The notes beneath the pieces were generated by a model. That model saw only the letters and a program-made list of their open reading frames with translations. It did no database searches and had not been told where the DNA came from. From Erpobdella octoculata (lineage: Eukaryota; Annelida; Clitellata; Hirudinida; Erpobdellidae): 64,000 bases of DNA. Within the stretch, counting starts at the first letter, position 1. The number at the start of each line of letters is the position of its first letter. Shown piece by piece: positions 9,981 to 21,110 of the stretch. The position numbers and the translations under genes are program-made. The stretch spans positions 27,812,924 to 27,876,923 of the forward strand of contig OZ022242.1 in assembly GCA_963978895.1 (NCBI GenBank), read 5' to 3'.

Positions 9981-11523
9981 TTATTTCTTCGTAAGCAAAA
10001 GGTATTTTTCGTGGTCTGCAAAATTTTGGCTGAGACTCTGACTTAAGGAGAAATCTTGTTTATTTTTACTGCAATGGCCCAATTCTTCTTTGAAAACATT
10101 TGGAAACTCTGTTTGTAACCGAACAGCTAAACTGTTTTCTTCCTGCGAAGGCTTTTCTGCAACAGAACAACAGATTGCATCAAACGCTTTTATCATTGGT
10201 GGAAGTTGATCCATCCATTCAATTCCTAGAAGTTGTGTTGTATTTTTGACCACAAAACAGCGTCCATTGCCTGTAAAACCTGCGCACGAAAATTTGGTTT
10301 GAAATTCACCTAGTACTTGAATTTCAGTACCGTTTGCAACACCAATTTTTGTTGTTGCCTTATCTAGCCTTGGTGAACCAATCTTCACCCAAGTTTTTGT
10401 ACTGATGATTGTGACATCGGCTCCGGAGTCCAGTTGCATCCTAATTTCGACATCACCAAATTTCACCGTGGTGTATCTTCTATTGGCTGCTATAATTGTT
10501 CGATTGCTGGGAAATGCCTTGACTTGCCGTATTTCGTGTCGTCTATACGACAGACTTGGGCTCCTTCTTAAATTTAGGCTTCTATTTCTACTGAAATGTC
10601 TGTTGGGACTTTTATCATCAGTTCTGCAGTTGGCAGCAAAATGTCCCAGTTTTCCACCGGGAAAACAAACATTTTTCTTTACGGGTGAACCCCGGATAAC
10701 TTGGCTGGAAGATTTTTTAGGTGATCTTTCTGAATAGTGATTAGCCGTACTAACTAAGGTTTCTAAAATCATCATTTGTTCTGTATGTAACAGTTTTATC
10801 TTTTTACATTCTTCAATAAGCTCTTCCAGTGAGCACTCTTGTTCTACCCTGAGCAGTAATTTGTGCTTAATGTTTAAATATTTCGGATCCTTCAATCCCC
10901 ATATAAAATGTAAGCACATGCTGGCTTCTTTTGTGAAATTTTCCCATTGTGCTTCGTTGCACAGCCTGTTCACCCTTGTGCCGAATGCCCTGAAAGTCTC
11001 TGATTCCTTTATTTGGATGTTTTCAAAATCAAATCGTCTTTGATTAATGCTTTTTTCCAAACAGTTTTTCTAGCCAACCTTTTGACTCTCGAATGTTCTC
11101 GGCAATATACTACCTTTAAGTAACGTGTATTCGTTTTGTTGAAGCTTCCCGCTCAGAGTTCCTTTTTTTCTGAATCGCTCATTGATGCGCGTCCGACTGA
11201 CTGAACAGCTTCTTCAAATCGCCCAATCCAATCAGTGAATGTAAGTCCTTGATCTGGATTGTAAACAAAATGCTCAACTCGTTTGTAGAGGTCTGATCTT
11301 ACTTCGACGGATCTCTTGCCCTGTATCATTGAAATTAACTGAAGAAATTTTTTCTCAGTTTTTTCTTTTTCAATTCTCTTTTCTTCTTTTTCACGAGCTT
11401 CTTTTTCAAGTTTTTCTTGTTTTTCTTAAGCTTCCCTCTCAGGTTTCTCTTCTTTTCTCGAGCTTTTTTATCAAGTTTTTCTTGAATTTCCCTCTCAAGT
11501 TTTTCTTCTTTTTTCTCTATACC
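9981..11523 (-). pseudogene. Gag and aspartic protease (Ty3/gypsy element 2)
   Basis: The N-terminal part (11523-11061, frameshifted) has a Lys/Glu coiled coil then VEHFVYNPDQGLTFTDWIGR. The open frame 11060-9981 continues with FRAFGTRVNRLC and a damaged zinc knuckle (CFPGGKLGHFAANC; the second Cys is lost). A protease motif MQLDSGADVTIIST and LLGIEWMDQLPP, the typical protease-RT junction, follow. The missing knuckle cysteine and the broken N terminus mark decay. Confidence 0.8.
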
Positions 11524-12845
11524 TGGGTCAGAGGTATCGGGATAGGATTTTTTTAAGAGTGGCAAAACTTGTGCTATTTTGACTGACTTTAGAAAGTGAC
11601 CTTCTTCAAAAGAAATGTTGATTAAGTTTGATATGATGATGGAGAGTGTATCCGAGCAATTAATTAAAACTTGATGTGGGAAAGGGTCAAGAGGAGAAGT
11701 TTTGTTGCATGAGCTTTTAATGATTGCCTTTACGTCAGATGCGGTTATTGGTTGGAGAGAATGCATGTTGTGACAGGGAATGACTCTGGTTGCATATGAC
11801 GGAAGTGAGTGAGCAGGAGATGACAAACGTTGTTTTATATTTTGATGAATGTTACTTATTTTATTTATGAAATGGTTGCTGAAGTTGACAAGCGTCTTGC
11901 AGTTGTTGTCATCGATACTATTATGTTCAGTGGTGGTATGGAGAATCTTTAGATTGCGCAAAAGAGAGCGAGAATTGGCCGAAGAGCTCAATTCATGTCG
12001 AACGTAATCAACTCTGGAGTTAAGTATTGCAATTCTGGCCAGCTCTCTGGATTGGTCGTAAGCTAATTTGTTTGAAACAGATGAGTTCTTGCGGTAGAGC
12101 CTTTCCATCTTTCTCATGTGCCTCTTTGCACTCATGGCGTCTTCCGATAAGATGGTCCTTGTGACGCCCTTCCTGAGCGTCTTGATACGGATAGAGGCAT
12201 ACTTGTCGAGTAAACATTTCATGGTTGTTATCATGAGCTCGGTATACTCATCATCTGTGAGGTTGTTGTGATTGAGTAGTGATGAGTTGATTATGTCTCC
12301 GTTTAAGGCGAGCCAATCGATAGATTTTAAATTTCGATGATGGGTGGTGATGCGATTGCTGATGGGTTTTGAGTGAGTGATGATGGTTGAGACTAAGTAG
12401 TGAGTGGAATAGGATAAGCTGTGTGTGTTGACTTCCGTTAGTAGGTATGGTGTGCTGCTGCAAGAGATGAGTCGGTCGAGAATGTTGCCTCTCGAGTGGG
12501 TTAGTACAGAGACTTGCTGGATGAGGTTGAGTTCATCAAGCAACTCTTGGAGAGTTAGATCGATGGATGTTGAAGAGGAGGTGCATTGAAGTCGCCACAT
12601 ATTATAAATTTGTGACCAATGGAAGATATTAATTCGAGAAAATGAGAAAATTCGTTAATGAAGACGTGAGAGATGTGACCAGGTGGTCTGTAGATAACAG
12701 CTATGAGCAGATGTTGTTGTGAGATGGATATTTTTGCTACCAGATGCTCGAATTCATGCGTTGGAGCCGTGGGTACCTGGTAGCAGAGGAGGTTGTTGCA
12801 GTGAATGATAGCAAGCCCTCCACCTCTTTTGTCCTCATACGATAT
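11524..12845 (-). mobile_element. LINE fragment: endonuclease to N-terminal RT
   Basis: Minus-strand non-LTR fragment. 12845-12588 carries the endonuclease (GGGLAIIHCN, VIYRPPGHIS, FIICGDFNAPP). After a frameshift at about 12590, 12600-11524 gives the endonuclease end (ILDRLISC), a 200-residue linker and the start of RT (KTSPLDPFPHQVLI, KIAQVLPLLKKS). Both ends are truncated. At 11524 it joins the gag coiled-coil sequence of the surrounding Ty3/gypsy element. Confidence 0.8.
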
Positions 12846-12917
12846 ACACATACATACATATAGCCATATATATTCATAGCCATACAATAAATATGGCTAT
12901 AAATCCATACTCCCAAC

Positions 12918-13140
12918 AATTTTGTAATGAATAGGTTTGGAAAAGACTTGAAATTCTTAAATATCTGCCAATTATCAGAACTATTGATGGTTGAGAGGTG
13001 AATTTAGTAAAGATAAAGTGTCAGGATACAGACGAACAGAATAAAATTGCAAGCTAATTAAAAAATTAATGTTTAATTTTTTTTAAAACTTCTAGGATTA
13101 ATTAAAAGTAATGGTTTTCTGAATAACAAGGGGTTCGCAT
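12918..13140. other. Unassigned AT-rich spacer
   Basis: Between the Ty3/gypsy LTR remnant and the hAT terminus. I see no coding potential or repeat match here. Confidence 0.4.
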
Positions 13141-13189
13141 CAGGGACGTCAATTAGGGGGGCAGGGGAGGGGCGACCGTCACTAAAATT

Positions 13190-14115
13190 TGCCCTACGCT
13201 CTTAAGTGGATCCCTGCCCTTAAGTGGTTCCCCCATGCTTAAGTAGGCCCTCGGCACCTGAGTGGGTCTTTTCTTATTTCTAAGTGGCATTTCCTGGACT
13301 TTTAAGCGGGCCCCATGCACTTAAGGAGGCACTCGGCACTAAAATAGGCCCCACGCACTTAAGGGGGCCCTTGGCAATGAAGTAGGTCACACGCACGTAA
13401 GCGGGCCCTCGGCACTTAAGTGGGCCCTTCACACTTAAGGGGCCCTCGGCAATTAAGTTAGCCCGACACACTGAAGGAATCCCTGGCACTGAAGTGAGCC
13501 CTGCTCTTACGTGAGCCTCTGCACTTAAATGGACCCCACGCATCTAAGAGGTCCCCGGCACTGAAATGGGTCCCACAGACTTAAGGGGGCACTTGAAACT
13601 AAAATGGGCCCTTTGTACTTAAGGGTGCCCTTGGCAATGAAGTGAACCCCACGCACTTAAGTGGGCCTCCTGCACCTAAGTGGGCTATTCCTGATTTTTA
13701 AGTGACTTTTCCTGGATTTTTCAGTGGGCCCCACGCACTTAAGGAGGCACTGGCACTAAAGTGGGCCTCACGCACCTAAGGGGGCCCCCGGCACTGAAGT
13801 GCGTCTCACGCACTTAAGGGGGCATTCGATACTAAAGTGGGCCCCTCGGTAATGAAGTGAGCCCCACGTACTTAAGGGAACCCTGGCATTAAAGTGGGTC
13901 ATGCACTTACGTGAGCCTCTGCACCTGAGTGGGCTCCCGCCTTTAAGTAGGTCTCCCCCCACTTAAGTGGGCTCCGGCACTCAAGTGGGTCCCTCTTGAC
14001 TTTTAACTGGCTTTTTCTGACTTTTCACTGACCCTCTCCTGACTTTTTTCATGACTGTTAAGTAGCCCTCCCTGGCTCTTATGTAAGCTCCTAACTTTTA
14101 AGTGGGCCCATGGTT
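13190..14115. repeat. Subterminal degenerate array (CACTTAAGTGGGCCC type)
   Basis: About 900 bp of irregular 20-35 bp units built from GGGCCC, CACTTAAG and its mirror, and GGCACTAAAGTGGG. Apparent ORFs here on the minus strand are translations of the repeat. The same array occurs in the second hAT copy at 56160-56840. Confidence 0.8.
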
Positions 14116-15436
14116 AATATATGGGCACCTTTCAGACCGTTACTTTCAAAACTAAGAGACATCATTTAAGGGAGACTGAGCTTCCTGACTTTCATGTAAT
14201 AGTTATTAAATATGGGCCCCTGTTAGATGTTTTTTTTTTTAGATGTTTTAGTGAGATTTTAGAAAAGAAAAGCCGAAGCTTTTGTAGTTATAGGATGGGG
14301 TCATATATAGAAAAAATGCCGTCCCGGTTATAAGGATGGTTAGCGTTATTCATAGCCTGGTTGAGTAGGCTGTCCATAGAGATTAGAAGAGAAATAATAT
14401 GTTAAAGAAACTAGGAAACTAAAAGGTCCACATCGAGATGGAGAGGTGTTAAAAAGTTATGAACAGTCCAGGCCTTATTGTAAGGAATATTTGGAACTAA
14501 ACAGATTGAGGAACGAAGTTCCGAAAGTCGATGCGCGGAGCGCTGAGCTAATTCGGGGGAGGGGGTCTCGGTGAGGCCCCTCCCCAAGAAAATTTTGAAA
14601 AAATGCTGCATCAAAGGTGTGATTTAAAGCCTGTTGTAGACAATAATGTGATTATTTATTCCAGAAATGTTTTGAATAATAAATTCTATATTGGTAGTTA
14701 TTAGTTTAGTTGCTCAGTACAGTACACAACAATTGAATGCTAATAATGAAAATGTAATAGAATATTGTCAGTATCAATATTAAACCAATAAAAAATCTTA
14801 AAAATCAATCGTAAAAACAGGTGCGATACAGCGGTAGTGTATAATTTTAAAATAGTCTTAACTAATTAAAACTTTCTTTTTACAATCTTTTTAACTTTAG
14901 TTGATAATATTAAATATTGAAAACTAAGACTTTAAATAATAATAAGACAGGGCATTTGAAGAATTTATTTGCTAAAATCCTAAAAGTGGATGAATAAGCA
15001 ATACTCAAGTTGGAGTTGTTCCTTATTTACAAATTATTCAAATTACAACTTTTTACAAAATAAACAAATACCCAACTACACATTTTACGATTTGGAACTG
15101 CACATTTTAAGTTTGGAACTTCACAAATTTTCCCAACTACACACTTAGAATAAGGCCTGGAACAGTCCAAAGAGGAACGAGATAGGTAACAGATTTTGTA
15201 TGCATGCACCGATCTATTTAGTCTGAGTTGAACGCACGATTTACACAAAACAGTGATCTTCATGCATGCCTGAATTTTTTCAATCCGCAATCTTATGATT
15301 TCCTCTCTGCAAACCAAATAAGCACGCTTGCGAAGCTTAATCTAGCTTTGGATATCGACCCTCTCGTGGTTGAAGTTGAAGCTGGCACTGCAAAATCGTA
15401 CACATTTTTATTGCAAAATCCTATTTTTAATTTGGA

Positions 15437-15631
15437 ACTTAGCAAAAATACCAAATGCATTTTCACTTAGCAAAAATACCAAATGCATTTTCACTTAGCA
15501 AAAATACCGAATGCATTTTCACTTAGCAAAAATACCAAATGCATTTTCACTTAGCAAAAATACCAAATGCATTTTCACTTAGCAAAAATACCAAATGCAT
15601 TTTCACTTAGCAAAAATACCAAATGCATTTT
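15437..15631 (+). repeat. 28-bp minisatellite, about 7 units
   Basis: Tandem near-perfect copies of CTTAGCAAAAATACC followed by AAATGCATTTTCA. The unit exists once in the homologous hAT copy (near 57430), so it expanded inside transposase coding sequence. A 28-bp unit is not a multiple of three and scrambles the frame. Confidence 0.9.
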
Positions 15632-15971
15632 ACAATATGATTCGCCTTGGAAATCTTGTTTTGACTTTGCCTGTCACTTCGGTAGAAAACGAAAGAACGT
15701 TTAGGGGAGACTCGTACTGAATGGACCACAATTTCCTGAAATGCGCTTAAAAATTCACAATAAATTTATTTACATAGATTTTCTAAATATTTTAATGACA
15801 AATGTAAGGTAAGGCTGATACATGTAGAGACAAATAATTAAATTTAAATACATTTTAAAAATCAGGTTATTACTAAAAACGACTTTTTGTGAACCCACCT
15901 CTAAAACTTAGGTGGTCCATTCAGGACGTCGTGGTCGTAATGAATGGACCACCCCATGTACTGAATGGACC

Positions 15972-16168
15972 TGTTATGCAAATAACTATTATTATCTTAA
16001 AAATGTGGTATCTTTGGTTGGTCCACGTGTACTCTATAGGAGCCGCGTTATATACTTTTTCATTGTCTCGTGTGTACTTTTCGTAATTCGTTAGCGCTTG
16101 TAATAAACAAATTAATTACAAGAAACTTGGAGTTTTGGCGTTATTGAAATCACTGTAAAAACACAACA
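15972..16168 (+). repeat. 5' LTR of Ty3/gypsy element 3
   Basis: 197 bp, TGTTATGCAAATAAC to AAAAACACAACA. A likely AATAAA signal occurs near its 3' part. Preceded by target duplication GGACC. Confidence 0.95.
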
Positions 16169-16222
16169 ATTGGCGCAGTCGACAGGATACTTTTCTACAA
16201 TCGTTTTTTTTAGGATTTCAAG
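16169..16222 (+). promoter_or_regulatory. Primer-binding site and leader
   Basis: Sequence directly after the LTR starts ATTGGCGCAGTCGAC, the expected place for a tRNA primer-binding site. The gag-pol ATG follows 54 bases downstream. The primer tRNA cannot be named without a search. Confidence 0.7.
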
Positions 16223-19200
16223 ATGTCGGACGTAGGCAAGCTCATCGCTCTTTTCCAAGAACAAATGGTCAAGATGCAGGAAAGTCACCAAAAACAAATA
16301 GAGACAATTTTATCTCGAATGGGACCAGTGAACGCATCGATACCAAATTTCGCAAACTTCGACTCAACAAAAGAAATTTGGAGAGATTACTGGGCACGTT
16401 TCACAACATTCGCCAGGGCTCATTCTGTTTCTGCAGATAAGATGCCACAAGTTTTTCTCATGAGCCAAAGTCCCACCATCTACAAACTTCTCGACACTTT
16501 CGCAGAACAACAAACTCCACCAAGAAACATCAACACTCTGACCATGGAAGAGATTGTACAACACATGGAAGTACAATTTAATCCAAAAAGATTCATTGTC
16601 AGAGAAAGATACAGATTTTGGTCAGAAATGAATCGAAACACTGGTGAAAATGTTCACGAACTAGCAGCCCGAATTCGACAAGAAGCTTCCACATGTGATT
16701 TCTCCGCCATCCAGGACCCTCAAGATGAAGCTATGAGAACAAAGTTTATTTGCGCAATAAAAAATGAAGCGGTCTTGAAGGCTATTTTCAGGATGGATGA
16801 TGATGAGTTGACATTCACGAAAGCTGTAGAATTGGCTGCCGGTGTGGAGGATGCGGCAAGAGTGGCAAAGGAAACGGTGTATGGTACGCCATCACAAAAC
16901 TCGAATCTGACGAACTCGATCAACAAAATAAAAAGCAGAAGGGTACCAGTCGTTCCTGAAAACAAACACTCTTCTCCATCTAAAAACATTTGTTTGCGTT
17001 GTGGAAAACAAAACCACACAGCGAAGAATTGCAAAAACAGCAACCTGAAGTGTAATTTTTGCCATAAGACGGGACACCTGGAGATGGTGTGTTTCAAAAA
17101 GAAAAAACAAACAGTCACGGTGGTCCTTGACTCATCAGTAAAAAACATCCAGGACTCAAAACCTTTGTTTCAGTCATTAACACTCGACAGCAAGAAGTAC
17201 AATTTTCTCATTGACAGTGGAGCAAGGGACAGTTTCTGTTCAAAGGAGGTCTGGTTGAGCCTGGGAAAGCCATCATTGCAGCCATCTGCAAAATTTTACG
17301 TTTCAGCAACAGGAAACCACATTCCAGTAATGGGAACGTTCAAAATAATGGCAAATTTAGAGAATAATAGCCATAAAAGACAAGTCGAATTCAATGTCTC
17401 AGAGGTCCATGACCTCAATCTTCTCGGACGAAGAACAATCCTTGATTTAGAAATAGATGTCACAGCTATGATGAGAAATGAGGTGTACAACGTCTCAGAA
17501 CAATCACACGTAAATTTGCAAATAGCTTGTAAACAACTTTGTTCAGAATTTCGGGAACTGTTCAAGCCAGAATTGGGTTGTCTTAAAAATTTTGAATTAG
17601 ACATTAAGTTCAAACCAGAAGTGGAACCAGTTTTTTGCAAACCCAGAACAGTACCATTTGCAATTATCGAGGATCTGAACCAAACTTATGAAGCTGGAAT
17701 AAAAAAGGGCTTGTGGATTCCTACACAGTTCAATAGTTATGGAACACCGGTTGTGCCAATTCGCAAACAACTTCAACCAGGACAGCTGAAACCCAGTTTC
17801 AGAGTTTGTGGCGATTATTCAGTAACAATCAACAAACAGCTAGAAACTCATCGTCACCCCATGCCATTACCCGAGGATTTAATGAGAAAGCTCGGTGGAG
17901 GTTATTTCTTCAGCAAGATCGACCTTGCAGATGCTTACCATCAGATAAGACTGTCACCTGAAAGCCAGAAAAAGTTAGCATTGAGTACTCACAAAGGTGT
18001 TTTACTCCAAACAAGACTTCCTTTTGGAATTACATCTGCACCAGGATACTTTCAAGAGATCATGGAAAAGTTGACAAGCGATCTACAGGGAGTTGCCGTG
18101 TATCTGGATGACATCCTAGTGAGTGGAAAAGCAGCAGCAGAACATCTAAACAACCTGAAAGCTTTACTCCAACGATTACAGGACAACGGGTTAAGATGTA
18201 ATCTGAGTAAGTGTAGGTTTGCAGAATCATCAGTGGACTACCTCGGACACATGCTATCAAAAGATGGAATAAAAATGGGTCAACAGGTGAATGCAGTAGC
18301 TAAGATGCCACCTCCTACAAATGTGTCAACACTGAAATCTTTTTTGGGGTCAGTTCAATTTTACAGTAAATTCATCCCAAATCTTTCCACAATATCAGAA
18401 CCGTTGACTCGTCTAACCAGAAAAGAAACAACTTGGCAATGGACAAAACAAGAAGAAGTAACGTTTCAACACTTGAAAGACCTTCTTATGAAAGATGTCC
18501 AGTTAGCCCATTTTGACAAAACACTCCCGATCGGAATTTCCTGTGATGCCTCTGAGGTAGGAATTGGAGTGGTTCTTTTTCAACGTTATGCAGACGGAAG
18601 TGAAAGACCTTTGTTCAATGTGTCTAAGACACTCACCGACACACAACGACGATACAGTCAGATTCAAAAAGAGGCATTAGCTATTGTTTATGGTCTCCAA
18701 AAATACCACAATTATCTCTATGGCAGAAAATTTATTTTGGTTACAGATCACAAGCCTCTTCTCTCACTATTTAATCCAACAAAGGGAACTCCGGCAATGG
18801 CTGCCAATCGCCTTGCTCGATGGGCACTTAGTCTGAATCAATATGAATACTCCATCGAATACAGAAAAACAACTGAGCACGGAAATGCGGATGCACTCAG
18901 CAGATTGCCAGTTGGAGGAGAACAGGATTTTGATGCAAAAGAAGAAAAGGCAGAAATATCAACAGTTTGTATGATTCACACCATCAGTCAACAGATCAAA
19001 CCAGCAGATTCTAAAATATTGGCTAAAGAATCTAGCAGAGACCCAACAATCTCAACAGTCATGAGATATGTGAAAGAAGGATGGCCTAAACTGATGGAAA
19101 AAGACGAAATAAAACACTACGCAAAATTAGCAGACTCTCTAGTTACAGAAGGAGGATGTCTAAGATATGGAGCAAGACTAGTCATCCCAGAAAAAATCCG

Positions 19201-20308
19201 AAACCAAGTAGTCCAACTGCTACACCTAGGACACTTCGGAATACAAAGGATGAAGCAACTGGCTAGATCAGTTGTCTACTGGCCAGGCATAGACCACGAC
19301 ATTGAAAATCTTTGTCGTAGCTGTACAACTTGCGCAGAACACCAGAACAAAGCAGCAAAGTTTCCAAACCATCCATGGATGCTGCCAGAAAAGCCTTGGA
19401 GCAGAATACACCTAGACCATGCCATAAACTTCATGGACACTAACTGGTTAGTATTAATTGATGCTTATTCCAAATACCCATGCATCCATGCTACCGGTTC
19501 AGTAACAGCCAAGTCAACAATCCAGCTGTTAGAAGAGGATTTTGCACATTTTGGATATCCCCATGCATTGGTGACAGACAATGCACCAGCATTTCTATCA
19601 GATGAATTCCAGGAATGGTGCAGACAGCGTGGCATCACACATCTAACAGGCGCTCCATATCACCCAGCAACGAATGGAGCAGCAGAAAGACTTGTACAGA
19701 CATTCAAGCAATCACTAAGAAAATCTTCACACTCTCCAAGACAGGCACTGCAAGAATTCCTTCAACAGTACAGACGGACGCCATTAGATTCTGGCTACTC
19801 ACCCAGCGAATTATTAAATGGTCGTCAGATTCGAAGTCAGTTAGATGCTTTACTTCCATCTCCAACACAAGCCATCCAGAAAAAACAAAACCAAAAGAAA
19901 GTGACACAACCTGAGAGAAGATCGCAAATATTCCAGGAAGGAATGCCATGTTACGCCCTCCACTGTGGTCCTAAAAAGAACAAAGAACCCAGATGGATTC
20001 CTGCAGTCATAACAAAAGTGATGGGGCCTCGCAACATAAAAGTTCGAATTTTGCCAAATGGACCGATCTGGAAAAGACATGTAAATCAATTGAGAATCAG
20101 ATACGGGGCAGATCAAGACTCTGATCCAGGAGAACCCCCTGAAGGCAGACAACCACCAGCAGACCGGGAACTGTCGGAAGAGGAGAGTGACGGATTGTCT
20201 ATTGCGGATTCGGAGCAGGTGCCGGTGCAGTTTCGAAGATCACAGCGTGCCCGAAGACCACCACAAAGACTCATCATGGACCCAAACTTTGGAAACTCCC
20301 ACAGTTGA
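16223..20308 (+). CDS. Gag-pol polyprotein, Ty3/gypsy element 3
   Basis: 1361 residues in one frame, with no gag-pol frameshift. Gag covers about 1-240. Two zinc knuckles follow, CLRCGKQNHTAKNC (near 256) and CNFCHKTGHLEMVC (near 278). The protease motif FLIDSGARDSFC is near 328. RT shows YFFSKIDLADAYHQI (near 562) and catalytic AVYLDDILVSG (near 625). RNase H shows CDASEVGIGVV (near 773) and ends with DALSRLP. The integrase has a zinc domain (H..H near 1001, CTTC near 1034) and a DDE core: LIDAYSKYP, VTDNAPAF and TNGAAERL with 35 residues between the last Asp and Glu. All catalytic motifs are present, so it may be active. No envelope gene is seen. Confidence 0.97.
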   Translation: MSDVGKLIALFQEQMVKMQESHQKQIETILSRMGPVNASIPNFANFDSTKEIWRDYWARFTTFARAHSVSADKMPQVFLMSQSPTIYKLLDTFAEQQTPPRNINTLTMEEIVQHMEVQFNPKRFIVRERYRFWSEMNRNTGENVHELAARIRQEASTCDFSAIQDPQDEAMRTKFICAIKNEAVLKAIFRMDDDELTFTKAVELAAGVEDAARVAKETVYGTPSQNSNLTNSINKIKSRRVPVVPENKHSSPSKNICLRCGKQNHTAKNCKNSNLKCNFCHKTGHLEMVCFKKKKQTVTVVLDSSVKNIQDSKPLFQSLTLDSKKYNFLIDSGARDSFCSKEVWLSLGKPSLQPSAKFYVSATGNHIPVMGTFKIMANLENNSHKRQVEFNVSEVHDLNLLGRRTILDLEIDVTAMMRNEVYNVSEQSHVNLQIACKQLCSEFRELFKPELGCLKNFELDIKFKPEVEPVFCKPRTVPFAIIEDLNQTYEAGIKKGLWIPTQFNSYGTPVVPIRKQLQPGQLKPSFRVCGDYSVTINKQLETHRHPMPLPEDLMRKLGGGYFFSKIDLADAYHQIRLSPESQKKLALSTHKGVLLQTRLPFGITSAPGYFQEIMEKLTSDLQGVAVYLDDILVSGKAAAEHLNNLKALLQRLQDNGLRCNLSKCRFAESSVDYLGHMLSKDGIKMGQQVNAVAKMPPPTNVSTLKSFLGSVQFYSKFIPNLSTISEPLTRLTRKETTWQWTKQEEVTFQHLKDLLMKDVQLAHFDKTLPIGISCDASEVGIGVVLFQRYADGSERPLFNVSKTLTDTQRRYSQIQKEALAIVYGLQKYHNYLYGRKFILVTDHKPLLSLFNPTKGTPAMAANRLARWALSLNQYEYSIEYRKTTEHGNADALSRLPVGGEQDFDAKEEKAEISTVCMIHTISQQIKPADSKILAKESSRDPTISTVMRYVKEGWPKLMEKDEIKHYAKLADSLVTEGGCLRYGARLVIPEKIRNQVVQLLHLGHFGIQRMKQLARSVVYWPGIDHDIENLCRSCTTCAEHQNKAAKFPNHPWMLPEKPWSRIHLDHAINFMDTNWLVLIDAYSKYPCIHATGSVTAKSTIQLLEEDFAHFGYPHALVTDNAPAFLSDEFQEWCRQRGITHLTGAPYHPATNGAAERLVQTFKQSLRKSSHSPRQALQEFLQQYRRTPLDSGYSPSELLNGRQIRSQLDALLPSPTQAIQKKQNQKKVTQPERRSQIFQEGMPCYALHCGPKKNKEPRWIPAVITKVMGPRNIKVRILPNGPIWKRHVNQLRIRYGADQDSDPGEPPEGRQPPADRELSEEESDGLSIADSEQVPVQFRRSQRARRPPQRLIMDPNFGNSHS

Positions 20309-20327
20309 TCTTTTTTAAAAAAGGAGG

Positions 20328-20524
20328 TGTTATGCAAATAACTATTATTATCTTAAAAATGTGGTATCTTTGGTTGGTCCACGTGTACTCTATAGGAGCC
20401 GCGTTATATACTTTTTCATTGTCTCGTGTGTACTTTTCGTAATTCGTTAGCGCTTGTAATAAACAAATTAATTACAAGAAACTTGGAGTTTTGGCGTTAT
20501 TGAAATCACTGTAAAAACACAACA
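20328..20524 (+). repeat. 3' LTR of Ty3/gypsy element 3
   Basis: Same 197-bp sequence as 15972-16168, preceded by a purine tract and followed by the target duplication GGACC. Confidence 0.95.
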
Positions 20525-20639
20525 GGACCGCTCTATAAATCGATGTTCCTCTTATAAAAAACATTAAACCAATCATAATGCATAGTTTTACATTACAAAC
20601 TGCAACAATTTTATTTTTCACCACCCCAAATAATCACAT

Positions 20640-21110
20640 TAAACGATTTTTTAATACATTTAATTGAATAAAAATGTCAAACACTGCAGAACGACATTTA
20701 ACTGGACAACTGAAGAACCTAACATCATGACAGATAAAACTTCATGGTTATTCAATATTAATGAGATTGGTGATGTTTTTATTGTTGCTTTACAAGCAAT
20801 GTTGGAATCACTTGAAAAGAGTTGTTTCCGCTACCCAGCCGCCAGTTGATTGAGTCCTACTTGTGCATCACGGTGGTTCATTTGGCAAAAAAGTGTCTTT
20901 AAAATTCGCTCGTGGAATGATGTAAAATGATGTTATTAAGCACCCACAATCGTTAACCACATTGAAAATAGTAACAAGTGTTTCCTGTTCATCACTTGTC
21001 ACCGTCGAGTCATCGCTGCCACTTAGCGATCGCCTATGTAGCATGTATGTTGTGACATGCTCTGAAACTTCAGAAACTTGCTCAGTTTTCATTTCTGTTT
21101 CGTCGCATTT
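20640..21110 (-). pseudogene. Pogo-like DDE transposase fragment
   Basis: The open frame 21092-20868 reads TIFNVVNDCGCLITSFYIIP then RANFKDTFLPNEPP. Continuing past stops it gives ISLILNNHEVLS, where pogo/Jerky transposases usually have the LLLDNHESH block with the second catalytic Asp (here Asn). Only this middle portion survives; the DNA-binding N terminus and the third catalytic residue are not seen. Confidence 0.6.

Larger units (their letters stand above)
6735..12917 (-). mobile_element. Decayed Ty3/gypsy element 2 with internal insertions
   Basis: Minus-strand element in the order gag, protease, RT, RNase H, integrase (11523 down to about 6866). Similar AT-rich terminal segments lie at 6735-6854 and 12846-12917 (both with a TATGGATTTATAGC-type start in minus orientation), probably the LTR remnants. 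A LINE fragment (11524-12845) sits between the upstream LTR remnant and gag, and a 472-bp insertion splits pol at 8901-9372. Numerous stops and frameshifts mark it as dead. Confidence 0.75.
15972..20524 (+). mobile_element. Complete Ty3/gypsy retrotransposon (element 3)
   Basis: Two 197-bp LTRs that look identical by eye (15972-16168, 20328-20524) flank one uninterrupted gag-pol ORF. A 5-bp target duplication GGACC lies on both sides (15967-15971, 20525-20529). PBS-like ATTGGCGCAGTCGAC follows the 5' LTR and the purine tract AAAAAAGGAGG precedes the 3' LTR. This is the most intact LTR element of the window and by far the youngest layer of its nest. Confidence 0.97.

Noticed and set aside
13280..13962. 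Minus-strand ORFs with Gly/Pro-rich repeats in the subterminal hAT array
   Set aside because: Short, unconserved translations of the CACTTAAG/GGGCCC array.
15437..15631. Regular 28-bp repeats, CRISPR-like at first sight
   Set aside because: Units are directly contiguous with no unique spacers, in animal DNA; a minisatellite.
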